Positions 13,868 to 23,083 of a stretch of DNA of 64,000 nt are shown piece after piece (position 1 is the stretch's first letter; each line of letters starts with the position of its first letter). This DNA is from Argentina anserina (Eukaryota > Streptophyta > Magnoliopsida > Rosales > Rosaceae), in assembly GCF_933775445.1 (NCBI RefSeq), contig NC_065874.1, positions 14,961,001-15,025,000 of the forward strand, written 5' to 3'. The notes under the pieces are model-generated. The model saw only the letters and a program-made list of their open reading frames with translations. It was not told the origin of the DNA and searched no databases. The position numbers and the translations under genes were made by a program.

Positions 13868-14038
13868 TGAAGGACCTGAATCGTTACTAGCGGCGGAGGC
13901 GCGGACGGCGAAGCTTCGAGAAGGCCGACGGAAATTGAGAGGGAGATGAGCGCGGCGAAGGAGAATAGAGGACGGAGAAGGAGAGGCTGATCGGAACGGC
14001 ACTGGTTTTGTAGACGAAGCAAATGGCGGCGCCTCCAT
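8148..14038 (-). CDS. HISN4: Imidazole glycerol phosphate synthase HisHF, plastid (histidine biosynthesis)
   Basis: Bifunctional glutamine amidotransferase/cyclase. It converts PRFAR plus ammonia (from glutamine) to imidazole glycerol phosphate and AICAR in the plastid. Nineteen exons on the minus strand: 13876-14038, 13696-13778, 13325-13419, 12901-13004, 12440-12609, 12205-12319, 11720-11775, 11599-11637, 11402-11500, 10803-10865, 10624-10686, 10418-10500, 10133-10241, 9991-10044, 9550-9637, 9387-9424, 8742-8847, 8285-8451, 8148-8207. They total 1755 nt, or 584 aa, close to the known plant length. The N-terminus is a Ser/Arg-rich plastid transit peptide. The HisH half starts [20 protein letters not shown], has the nucleophile in [11 protein letters not shown] and the His-Glu pair in QFHPEKS. 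The HisF half starts [16 protein letters not shown], with the cyclase aspartates in ACLDV and VVSIDP, and ends EGIEVRI. The intron after 12205 has a GC donor. All key residues are present. Confidence 0.97.
12199..12210 (-). other. GC-AG splice donor in HisHF intron 6
   Basis: On the minus strand the exon ends GAG and the intron begins GCAAGA, with the GC at 12203-12204. The frame runs cleanly from QFHPEKSG into [10 protein letters not shown] at 11775. No usable GT donor keeps the frame, so this looks like a genuine GC-AG intron, the commonest non-canonical class in plants. Confidence 0.75.
13832..13867. repeat. (GA)n microsatellite in HisHF intron 1
   Basis: A run of AG dinucleotides with one T interruption lies just inside the first intron. 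On the coding strand it reads as a CT-rich tract immediately after the donor. Confidence 0.9.
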
Positions 14039-14274
14039 TGCAGTCTCTCTGTGTCTGAGAGTAGCAGTACTACTTCTGAAGTCTATACTGGAGCTTTTGT
14101 ACTGGTGATATCTGATTTTACCGTTTTACCACCTTGTTTTGTCAATATTACTACGTTGCCATTGTCCTTCAGCTGTATCCAAAAGTGAGTTTTTATTTTT
14201 TATTTTTTGAAAAGGAGTTTTATGCGACACTTTCAATTTGATTTTTAAGGCGCCAATCGATCGTCATCATCCGC

Positions 14275-15190
14275 ATCTCCAACAAGAGTGTCAAATTGCT
14301 CTGTCAAAATTCAAATTTGACATCTTAGTTGACAAGTTTGAAATCTGACATTGTTATACCAAATTTACTTCAATAAAACTGTTAAAATCTATGTCAAAAT
14401 TATATATAAAAATATCCTCTTCTATTTCATTTTTGATTTTTTTACAACCTAATTTGTTCTTCATTCGTATCTTCTTTTTAAGTATTTTTTCTCCCATCTC
14501 TCAGAGACAGATACAAGTTTAATCAGATCATCATCATCTCCTTCAACCCTTTTGATTTCACAGATCATGCAATAGAGTTGGTGAAAAGTGTGGTTCTTCA
14601 ATCATCTCCAGGTCATCCTCATGTCATCATCTTCACTCTGTTGAGTTTGCTCTATTAAATTGGCTTGATTTATCCCTCTTTCCATTTGATCTGTTAACCG
14701 GCAATAGAAATTGAGGAACTTCAATGATCTTCACAAGCCATCATTCCTCTCAAATCACGCCACAACCCAAATTTCTCTTCCCTCATTAACCCAAGATTTA
14801 AATAACCCAATTATCTTCTCTGCTACCCCATAGCTATCAAACCCAATTATACCCATCATCATCCTCTTCTCGATCTGCTTATTGTTCTTGAAAAAACCCA
14901 AGAAATTGGCTAGGAAGTGGGTGTTGTTGTTTTTCTCTTTGCTAATTAGTTTCTAAGTATTGGGTCGAAGAAGAGAAGATGTAGTCTTCAGATGGGAGAG
15001 GAGGGGAGAGAAGAGGGAATAAAAAAAGAATGACTCGTTCGGACTACAATGTCAAATTTGACATGAGAGTGCCTGATGTCAATTACACGGTGGAGAGGAC
15101 TCTATTGTTGGAATAGAGTTTGGGCTGTCAAATATTAACGTTGGGCTTCCATCTGTCAATTGACTTCTTTGTTGGAGTTTGGCCTTAGCG
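14275..15190. mobile_element. MITE-like non-autonomous DNA transposon
   Basis: Left and right ends carry related inverted sequence: CTCCAACAAGAGTGTCAAA near 14278, and the complement of AACTCCAACAAAGAAGTCAA near 15178. Inside are further short GTCAAATTTGACA-type repeats in both orientations. The interior is AT-rich with no coding frame. I could not fix a target-site duplication, so the ends are approximate and the superfamily is unknown. Confidence 0.4.
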
Positions 15191-15240
15191 CTGTTCTATC
15201 AATACACTTCCGGATGTTTTAAAGTTCAGCAATAGGGTTA

Positions 15241-15286
15241 ACTCATTCCTGAGGAAAGTAGCGGCGAGCGAAATGGGAGCAGCCAG
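15241..15286 (+). pseudogene. Fragment of organelle-type large-subunit rRNA
   Basis: About 45 bases contain AGTAGCGGCGAGCGAAATGG, the near-universal 5' domain segment of bacterial/organellar 23S-type rRNA, embedded in otherwise unrelated AT-rich DNA. It is far too short to function and is most simply a scrap of transferred organelle DNA, probably mitochondrial. Its exact ends and source are not settled by eye. Confidence 0.5.
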
Positions 15287-15299
15287 AATAGATATTTTT

Positions 15300-16096
15300 T
15301 GTTTCCTACTCAAGCTAGCTTCTAGGTGAGTTTTAATTAATAACTTTAATAAGTTATCAATCTGTTAATGCAGTGTACTACGGCGAAGTAGTTCATTCCA
15401 CTAAACTAATCTATACTGCGCTATGCTCCATACTATTCTTTCTTCACAAATAACACAGCCCGTTAGAGTAGATACTACGACGGCGTGGTCTTCAACTATC
15501 TGATGCTTAATTCAGACGAATGGTAATTTTGACAGAATAACAGTGAGTAGTCCAGTTTGCTTACTTGAAATGGTAAATGGCTTGACCTTTAATAGTTGAA
15601 TAAAGGTGAGCCAAGCATTCATTTCCCATGTGCGACTTGCTCCATCTAAAGGTGTTTTTTGGAGCCGTATTCGGAGCTCGCGTGAGGACGCTAGTGTGGC
15701 TGTCTACATGCCGGTGTTGCAAGTTCGAGCTTCGCTTTGGCTTAGTTATGCTGATTTCAGTGCTAATTATAGCCCGGCATAAGTCTACGCCAACACAGGC
15801 GCATCCAAATTATGGGATACATGAAAATAATACGAGGAAGTCATTCCATTCCTTCCTCATGTGGTGTTAGAAAGTATAATTCTTTGACATAACCATAAGT
15901 TTGGAGAAAGGAATCTAAAATGTAGAACCAATTAGCATGATTCAAAGGTTACCTCGATCACAAGATTGGATTTCAGAACTTAAAGTTTCAATATCTGCAT
16001 CAGATCATGTTTGTAAAACCATTCCAACAAACAAGATACTAAACTAACTGATCTTTGCTTCCGGTTAATTGCACACCGGCCATTTCGATCTGCAAA
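15300..16096. other. Spacer upstream of the BAP31-like gene
   Basis: No gene is recognised. A frame at 15628-15870 opens only with upstream in-frame context and has no family resemblance. Part of it (around 15700-15740) has a weak tRNA-like box B (AAGTTCGAGC) and may be a SINE remnant. The proximal end should hold the promoter and leader of the + strand gene at 16097. Confidence 0.35.
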
Positions 16097-16831
16097 ATGA
16101 TTCAAGTTTTATTTACAGTCGTGTTTGCCGAAATGGTATTGATTCTGAGTCTTCTGTTTAGAAGCCCTTTGAGGCAGTTGGTGCTCATGGGATTGGATCG
16201 TTCGAAGCAGGGACGAGGGCCGTTGGTGGCGAAGAGTGTGGGAGGAACCATTCTCGTCTTCTTTAGCTCCACCATATACAGTGTGTTCAATGTTCATAAG
16301 AAACGCTCATCAACAGATGCAGGCTTTGTTAATCCAACTGACGAGGTTCTTATGGCACACTGCTTATTAGAAGCATCTCTTATAGGTGAATCGATCATAT
16401 AATCTCTCATAAATTTTTCTTTCCACTAATTGCATTTTATTTTATTTTTTATGAATCAAATCATTAGAAACATTCTCATGCATATAACACTCGGGTGTAT
16501 ATCAGTTTGGAATTTAGAAAGACCATCTTAATTTTCTGTCATATATGCTCGTCATAATTTATGAGTTCGATTTTTATTACACGAATTATAGTCTGATTAC
16601 GCATCTTTTTCTTGCTACTAACAAGTCTATTTTGTCAATTGTTTTCGATTTCGTACTTCAGGGTTTGCCTTATTCTTGGCACTTATGATAGATAGGCTGC
16701 ACTACTATATCAAAGAGCTCTATCGACTTAGAAAATACAGGCAAGACGAACTGAAAATGGAATGCGACGAGCAAAGCCGGATCAGGAAAACCAGCAGGGA
16801 CGGTACTGCACCAGTGATAAAAAAGACATGA
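16097..16831 (+). CDS. BAP31-like ER membrane protein
   Basis: Two exons, 16097-16385 and 16662-16831, giving 459 nt or 152 aa. The ATG at 16097 starts MIQVLFTVVFAEMVLILSLL; the frame upstream has only a TTG. The protein has an N-terminal membrane segment (about 1-22), a second hydrophobic segment (SVGGTILVFFSSTIYSVF), a third in LMAHCLLEASLIGFALFLAL, and then a basic region rich in Arg, Lys and Tyr. This is the layout of the N-terminal half of B-cell receptor-associated protein 31-like proteins, ER export chaperones. It is shorter than animal BAP31 and lacks the long coiled-coil tail, as do many plant members. It ends at TGA 16829-16831. Identification rests on membrane layout and the conserved LHYYIKELYRLRK segment. 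Confidence 0.8.
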
Positions 16832-17179
16832 AGTTCGTCGGAATATATGGTACTATATTAAGTACATGTCAGATGTAAATGTAGGTTGTATATACGCATT
16901 GTTACATGTGGATATAGATGGCAACAATATATTACACGCTAAAAACAAATATTTACGTTACTTGCTATAATAAAAGAATGGGGTTGCTGAATTGATGTGC
17001 TTGCAAATTTTCTTGTTTCAATACTGATTTGGGTGCAGTTTAATTTCTAAAGAAAATTCAATTTTACATACGTTATGGGATATCACCAGAGACAAATTCA
17101 GTTTAGGTTCATTATTTTCTTTGCAAATGAAACACAGATAACTTAATTAAACACAAACGTACAAGCACTCCATCATTGA

Positions 17180-17342
17180 TCAATCCTCGCTAGCTCTCAA
17201 GTTCAATCCATATATCCTCGCAAGAACAATAGGATTTGCTTCATGTTCTGGTAGCCGAGGGACTGGTGTCGGCCACCAGGGGCGTGCAACTGTGAAGTAG
17301 CAGTCAACCAAAGGATGATTTTCAAATAGCTTGGAGAACTTT
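17180..17342 (-). pseudogene. Unidentified exon-like fragment
   Basis: On the minus strand an open frame runs from about 17342 to a TGA at 17180-17182. It reads KFSKLFENHPLVDCYFTVAR, then a Trp/Pro-rich stretch (PWWPTPVPRLPEHEANPIVL) and LARIYGLNLRASED. A plausible acceptor (CAG) precedes it. The composition looks like real protein, unlike neighbouring AT-rich frames. I do not recognise the family and find no upstream exon that joins it in frame, so it may be a last exon left from a broken gene. Confidence 0.3.
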
Positions 17343-17934
17343 CCTGTTCAAATAGCTTTGATCACAACCAACTACAAACAGATATACTATCTGGACTCAT
17401 TTCCCAGTGCAGTGAATAAACCCTCTTCCTTTGATCCAAACATAACTTTCCAGATGATATACCATGGACATCGTTATGCGACTCGGTCAACTCCCAAACA
17501 TAAACAACGTACATATATTATATATGGACACTTGAATTCATCACATTTCTTTACATTTCTAGGGAAGTTGAATGGATAGATCGATGGATCGGCACAGATC
17601 GAAACACTTGAAAATAAAGTACGTCTAAATTCCATGCACTGACCACATTTTATAATTTTGTATATGTTTGGGTCATGAACTTAATATATGTGTGTACATT
17701 GACTAATGACTACGTATAATTATATAGATAATTAGATATATACTTGATCAGTGATATAGTCCTATCAAGTATGTTTCTGGTACGTATAATTACCGCAAAC
17801 CCTAAATCATAACTAGTTTCGAGAAAAATTATTTTATGTACTCTGTACATAGTCCACGTGGCATACATTTTTAATATTAATGATCTATTTTTTACTTGGT
17901 TCATTTCTGATTGGCTACTCATATTTAAATAGAG
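17343..17934. other. AT-rich spacer
   Basis: No recognisable gene or element on either strand. Confidence 0.4.
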
Positions 17935-17939
17935 CACTG

Positions 17940-18185
17940 CTAGGGCGCCATAATATGATGTCAGACTCGGCGCCATAATTTTATGTGGCATGCCATGTCA
18001 TATTGACTTGTCAGTAATTAAAATAATCATAAAATGTTATTTATAAATGAAAAAACAATTATATCATTGTTAATCTAACAACAATAATTATTTAAAATGA
18101 AAATTTGTAATTATTTTAATTACTGACGTGGCAAGCTGACAATGCATGCCACATATGATTATGGTGCCAAATTTGACGCTATATT
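17940..18185. mobile_element. Small MITE with long imperfect inverted repeats
   Basis: The sequence folds back. The left arm (about 17977-18034) contains CGCCATAATTTTATGTGGCA and ends in TCAGTAATTAAAATAAT. The right arm (about 18105-18170) is its imperfect complement, with the terminal ATTATGGTGCC. The two arms flank an AT-rich centre. It has no coding capacity. The target duplication is unclear because a solo LTR begins just after its right end. Confidence 0.6.
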
Positions 18186-18193
18186 GTACCGCT

Positions 18194-18378
18194 TGAAACA
18201 GTAGAATGAATTCGGGAGAAATAATTATGATTTTATTGATAACATAGAGCCTTATATATAAGCATTACAACAAAGATCCTGATGAATCAGGGAATAACTA
18301 ACATTTCTTATCTTACTATGCTATATTAATTAGGACAAGATACACCAAATATGAATAGGAGATGATTCTCCTACAACA
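18194..18378 (-). mobile_element. Solo LTR, Copia-like (185 bp)
   Basis: It begins TGAAACAGTA and ends CTACAACA, so on the minus strand it reads TGTTGTAGGAG to CTGTTTCA. The flanks are CCGCT (18189-18193) and TCGCT (18379-18383), a 5-bp target duplication with one mismatch. The minus-strand reading has a typical short Copia LTR layout, with an AATAAA near its 3' end. There is no internal region or second LTR nearby, so it is a solo LTR. Confidence 0.75.
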
Positions 18379-18407
18379 TCGCTAAATTATTTTCTATTTA
18401 AATAATA

Positions 18408-19490
18408 GGCATAAATGCCGATTTGCACCTCAAACTTGGCTGAAATTGTCAATTTGCACCCTGAACTTGCATTTGACTCAATTTACCACCTAAACTTGGT
18501 AAAAATTGCCGATTTACACTCCGAACTTGTATTTAAGTCAATTTACCTCCTAAATTTGGTAAAAATTGCCGATTTGCACCACATCCGTTAAATTTAACTG
18601 TTTTTATCCAATTTTGTGCACATGTCATGCACATGAGGGGTAATGTTGCCATTTTCTATTTATATTTTTCTTAAAAAAAATAAAAATATTCTTTAAAATG
18701 AGGATTATTTTGTTAATCAAATTATTTATTTACATCTTTTTTTCTACCTACTTAACCCTACTTTGAATTATATATTCAATATACCCACCCATTCAAATAT
18801 AGTGTGTTGTGTATAAATATATTTTTATATGTACACATTGTTGGAGGATGAACAAAACGAGAATAATAACGACGTAATAGAACAGAACGTAACCGTTTAT
18901 TGATTGATAATGAGGCCAACATATAGGCATTACATAACCACAATCCCATAGGATTCGGAGTCATAATCTATTACAGAGATGCGAATCTATCTCTAACAGG
19001 AAACTTAATAAGGCTAAGACACACACAATGGTAAAATAGTAATTCTCTCGGAACACACATTTATTTTTAATTTTCAATGTATTTATTTATTTATATTTTT
19101 TTCTAATATCTTTTAACATACCATATCACATAAAATAATAAATATATAAATCAATAACATGTTTCGAAAAAAAACATTGTAGCAAGTGTTCCTCTTAAGT
19201 AATTTTATTAATTTATTTCATTATTCAATATGAATAAATATATAATGACAATATTACCCCTTAAATGCATGACATGTGACGCAAAATTGGATAGAAACAG
19301 TTAAATTTAACGGATGGGGTGCAAATCGGCAATTTTTACCAAGTTTAGGAGGTAAATTGACTCAAATACAAGTTCGGGGTGTAAATCGGCAATTTTTACC
19401 AAGTTTGGAAGGTAAATTGACTCAAATGCAAGTTCTGGGTGCAAATTGACAATTTCAGCTAAGTTTGGGGTGCAAATTGACATTTATGCC
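18408..19490. mobile_element. Mutator-like non-autonomous element with about 240-bp terminal inverted repeats
   Basis: The left end GGCATAAATGCCGATTTGCA and the right end (complement GGCATAAATGTCAATTTGCA) continue as imperfect inverted repeats for about 240 bp. Each arm contains two to three sub-repeats built on GTAAAAATTGCCGATTT and AAGTTTAGGAGGTAAATTG. The flanks TAAATAATA (18399-18407) and TAAATAGTA (19491-19499) form a 9-bp target duplication with one mismatch. A 9-bp duplication, a terminal G and long terminal repeats fit the Mutator superfamily. There is no transposase; the AT-rich core is interrupted by the solo LTR at 18839. Confidence 0.8.
18839..19055 (-). mobile_element. Solo LTR, Copia-like (217 bp), nested in the Mutator-like element
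   Basis: It starts TGTTGGAGGATG and ends TCTCGGAACA. It is flanked by CACAT at 18834-18838 and CACAT at 19056-19060, a perfect 5-bp target duplication. On the minus strand it reads TGTTCCGAGAG to CCTCCAACA and holds an AATAAA near its 3' end. Its position inside the element at 18408-19490 makes it the younger insertion. Confidence 0.85.
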
Positions 19491-19499
19491 TAAATAGTA

Positions 19500-20479
19500 T
19501 TTTCTTATTTCACCGCGTGCATATTTACCACATTATTGAGTAATATAATTACTCTTCGAGTGTTTCAATACTTATATCTAATTAAGTTTAATCTAAGTTG
19601 ACATTTATTTGTTATTGAAGAGTGAACAACGATGGAAAATTTTGTACGTGAAAACTTTAAGGTTTATATGCATGTACATACGTACGTATTGGTGTTGACC
19701 CTCCAATTCGAAGTCTCCTGTATATACTTTAATTTGGTTTAGAACGATTCATGCATGGGTTGGAGGTTAGTTGACGCTATACATAGGTTGACTTTGTTTA
19801 TAGTCTGTTTTGATTATTAAAAAAAAACTAGTTGAATTCATTACTAGCCAACTGAACAATAATACCAGTCGTCAAACTCTTCTCGAATTCATTACGTAGT
19901 TACGTACGTCGATTGTTTTGTTTTGAAGCAATGCTCTGTAATTGATGAACAAATTGAAACCATGCCAATTAGCGTCCCAAGTTTAACTTCTTGCCGTGTC
20001 TCTTCTTGTTATCGTTATTCGTTAACCTTGGTCTGCTCATTATCTGTAGCTTCATTTCATTTCCTTGATGTGTCGTTCTTGTTGTTACTTTGCTTCGTTT
20101 TGTTCCTTCGAATACTTTAATTTGATCTCCCTGTATATTATTGTCTTTGCTGCCTGTGTGGCTTAATAAAGTAGCATTCAGACCACGATCGATGGGAAAA
20201 CAACTCAACTCCCCAGTCCCGATAACACTGGTACGAGAAACGATCCTCTATATAATTAACCATGCAGAAGCTATTCGATCATAATGAACATATATATACT
20301 CCGATCCAGGCATGCATTATTTATAGAACTCCTACTTAAATTGTTAGACTTGATTTAAATTTGCCGCCAAATGAGTAGGTTTTGTTGCTCTTTAGCTCAT
20401 GTATAACCATGCATACAATTGTACCGTACATATAGGTATACTGTACACATACAGTATCATCATCTAGCTATTCATGCAT
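19500..20479. other. AT-rich spacer
   Basis: No gene is recognised on either strand. Short frames near 19923-20208 overlap in opposite directions and have no family resemblance. Confidence 0.4.
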
Positions 20480-20485
20480 CAGAAT

Positions 20486-20612
20486 AGAAGAAGAAGAAGA
20501 AGAAGAAGAAGAAGAAGAAGAAGAAGAAGAAGAAGAAGAAGAAGAAGAAGAAGAAGAAGAAGAAGAAGAAGAAGAAGAAGAAGAAGAAGAAGAAGAAGAA
20601 GAAGAAGAAGAA
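20486..20612. repeat. (GAA)n microsatellite, about 42 units
   Basis: An uninterrupted AAG/GAA triplet run of about 127 bp at the downstream end of the LTR. It makes an artefactual poly-serine frame on the minus strand. The length suggests a highly variable locus. Confidence 0.98.
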
Positions 20613-20644
20613 ACACAGAGTCTTAAGAAACACAGAGTCTTAAG
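20611..20644. repeat. 17-bp perfect direct duplication
   Basis: AAACACAGAGTCTTAAG occurs twice head to tail, immediately beside the GAA run, consistent with replication slippage. Confidence 0.95.
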
Positions 20645-20734
20645 CGCGATGTTACAATCTTTGTGAACTTTTCTGATTCTATCTCCGTATGTAACTTGGC
20701 TCAAGGGTGACATGCACTTGATCTTGAGAATTTG

Positions 20735-20926
20735 AGTTTGGATTTGGATTTGATGAAGAACAAGCGATTTGATAGCTTGATGATTTTTCGTGGGCTTAAG
20801 TTTGGATTTAGATTTAATGAAGAACTAGCGATTTGGTAGCTTGATGATTCTTCGTGGGATTGAGTTTGGATTTGGATTTGATGAAGAACGAGCTATTTGA
20901 TAGCTTGATGATTCTTTGTGGACTTG
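20735..20926. repeat. Three tandem 64-bp repeats in the LTR leader
   Basis: Units begin at 20735, 20799 and 20863, each starting AGTTTGGATTT and containing TAGCTTGATGATT. They differ at a few bases per unit. They lie downstream of the LTR TATA on the minus strand. Confidence 0.9.
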
Positions 20927-21430
20927 AGAGACTTCGAGATTTCTCGAGAGTGATCTTGCTCAAGTGATTTTCTCTCTTCTTCTCAAGTCTACATTCTCTT
21001 CATGTTGGAAAAGGTATTTATAGTGTCAAGGCTTCTATTTTATAGAATATTTTAATGACACTAAAATAATATTTTTTCTTTAATTGTATAATTAAATCAA
21101 TATGTATTTTATAATGAATTTAAAATTAGTTATTCTCATAACTAAATTAAACAGTTTCAAATAATTGATTAATTATAACCGTTAAAGAATTTATTAATTT
21201 AATCAAATGTCCGATTACCATTTCGAATCGCCAACGACATTGAATTTCCGATTTAAGTCGGAATCACGTAGTTTTGAATATGATCATCCATTTATGTGCT
21301 GACGCAAGTTTTATTCGGATCCGCACTAACTTTATTGACTTTTGGGCCACATGTGTAATTTTTTCGGGCTCTTGGTCGATTTAGTTATTTAATGAAGATA
21401 ATTTACTTCATTAAATTTCATGTGTCTACA

Positions 21431-23083
21431 GTTGGAATTATGTACTAATTTGCATGAAAATGTTAAATTACTTGGTTATCTTAGCAATTACTTTGATAAT
21501 ATGATCCACCTACGACTAGCTAGAATTCTTCAGAATTCTATAAGGTTAGGTATAATTGTAGCTCTTTAGCTATATGACATACAAAACAACTCAAAATTAG
21601 AGCCACTAACTGCTTCAATGCTAAAAAAAAGTACTTCAAGGCTGAAATCCCAAATTTAAAGCGGTTGCCTCATACAGGTCTGCATGTCTTATTGTCCTTA
21701 GATCCAACAATATATTAGCTAGCTGGACATAATTATAATGTCAGAAAATCTGCTGGTTCATTACACTAGCTAATTATGAGTAAAAATCTATGAACATCTG
21801 GTAGCACAGTATTTTTTTGGTTGTACAGAACTACAGATTCATGTACCTGAATGTAGAAGAAATCAGAGGATCAAACTTGCATTAATCTGGTCGAGTAGGA
21901 GTGCATAACTCACACCTACCATAATAATTGAAATATAAATATGGAATAGGGCGAGAGGAACAAACAAAAGTCTCTTTGGTTCACACATCATGGAAGCTTC
22001 ATCAACTGATCAAAGAGAGGAGCAAGTCAATATAATTTAACTAAATTGACCTCTACGTCAAGTCAATGCATAAGACTTGTATAAACGCCCCATAAAGACG
22101 GCAACATCTTACATGCTCGGAATACTCGGAATACTAATACTCGGACGCGTCGGTATTATAGCTATAATTAAGCAATTAAGACTAATGCCTACATGTTTGA
22201 TATCGAATTCGGAACATGTAAGAACTTTTGCATGAAAAGTGAAGAGGTTTCTATTTTTCCCATCAAAAAAAAGAAAAAGAAGAGGAAAAAACACCGGTTG
22301 CGATTGCTTCACTGGCAAAATCAGAGGAATTACAGAGAGCAATATGGCCCTGCCTTGACATACAGCTAATGCATTTAACCCTTCACATGCATGTCAGTAA
22401 ATGCCTAATGAGCCATATGATACTGTCTTCTTCGAGCACCATATGTTCCTGAGATTAAAATGATGTAAATTAACCACACAATTTGTTTAATTAGATCACA
22501 AAGGTTGGTAATGATGGAAACAAAAAGGGTAGTTAGGCATGGAGAAATTTAGGTGCAGATTGATAATCTGATAAACTAATCTGAATCTTTCCAAGATTAG
22601 GGGGGATATAAACAAGAAGAGAGGAATATGCTTACAGGCTAGATAAGAGAGTTAAGAGACAGCTGGTCTTGTTTCTCCTTTTGGTTATGACAGGACTCAA
22701 TTGACAGCTACTTCTCCTCACTTGTGTGGAGAGATGGCTTAAGATGCCAAGGGAGGTGAAAAAGTTTAGGTAGATCCAAATCATGGGTAATGGTTACTTA
22801 ACTCGAGAGATTGAGAAATATTGACAAACTAAATCTAAATCACTATGAGACGTACATTTTTTTTAATTTTTTCATAATACGTACATTTCATTTAAACACC
22901 AACCTTAATATTGAAACACAATTAAAAGAAATTATAGTTCGATGGAGCAATGAACTCGCTTACGCGTTAAACCTGCCTCAGTATTAACCGGTTAATGGTG
23001 AATAAGAGGCGGAGGCCGTTGTCACCAAGTCCAAGAGTGATGCATTTCACATTTTCACCCTTCACCTTTCACATTATTTTAGT
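21431..23083. other. Spacer downstream of the kinase gene
   Basis: Holds the 3'UTR of the minus-strand kinase at its right end. I see no further gene, known plant microRNA core sequence or clear mobile element. Confidence 0.4.

Larger units (their letters stand above)
20480..21430 (-). mobile_element. LTR (probable Gypsy-type solo LTR or remnant), minus orientation
   Basis: Read on the minus strand it starts TGTAGACACATGAAATTT at 21430. It has a TATA element (CTATAAATACC, about 21015-21025), then a leader with three 64-bp repeats and ends in the GAA/TTC microsatellite near 20486. A TG start, a promoter and a downstream R-U5-like region are the normal order of an LTR. I could not find the 3' terminal CA or a target duplication; the microsatellite obscures that end. 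No internal retrotransposon domains are adjacent. Confidence 0.55.

Noticed and set aside
20468..20713. Poly-serine protein on the minus strand
   Set aside because: It is only the translation of the (GAA)n microsatellite.
22100..22800. MicroRNA precursor downstream of the kinase
   Set aside because: No core sequence of a conserved plant microRNA family and no convincing fold-back seen by eye.
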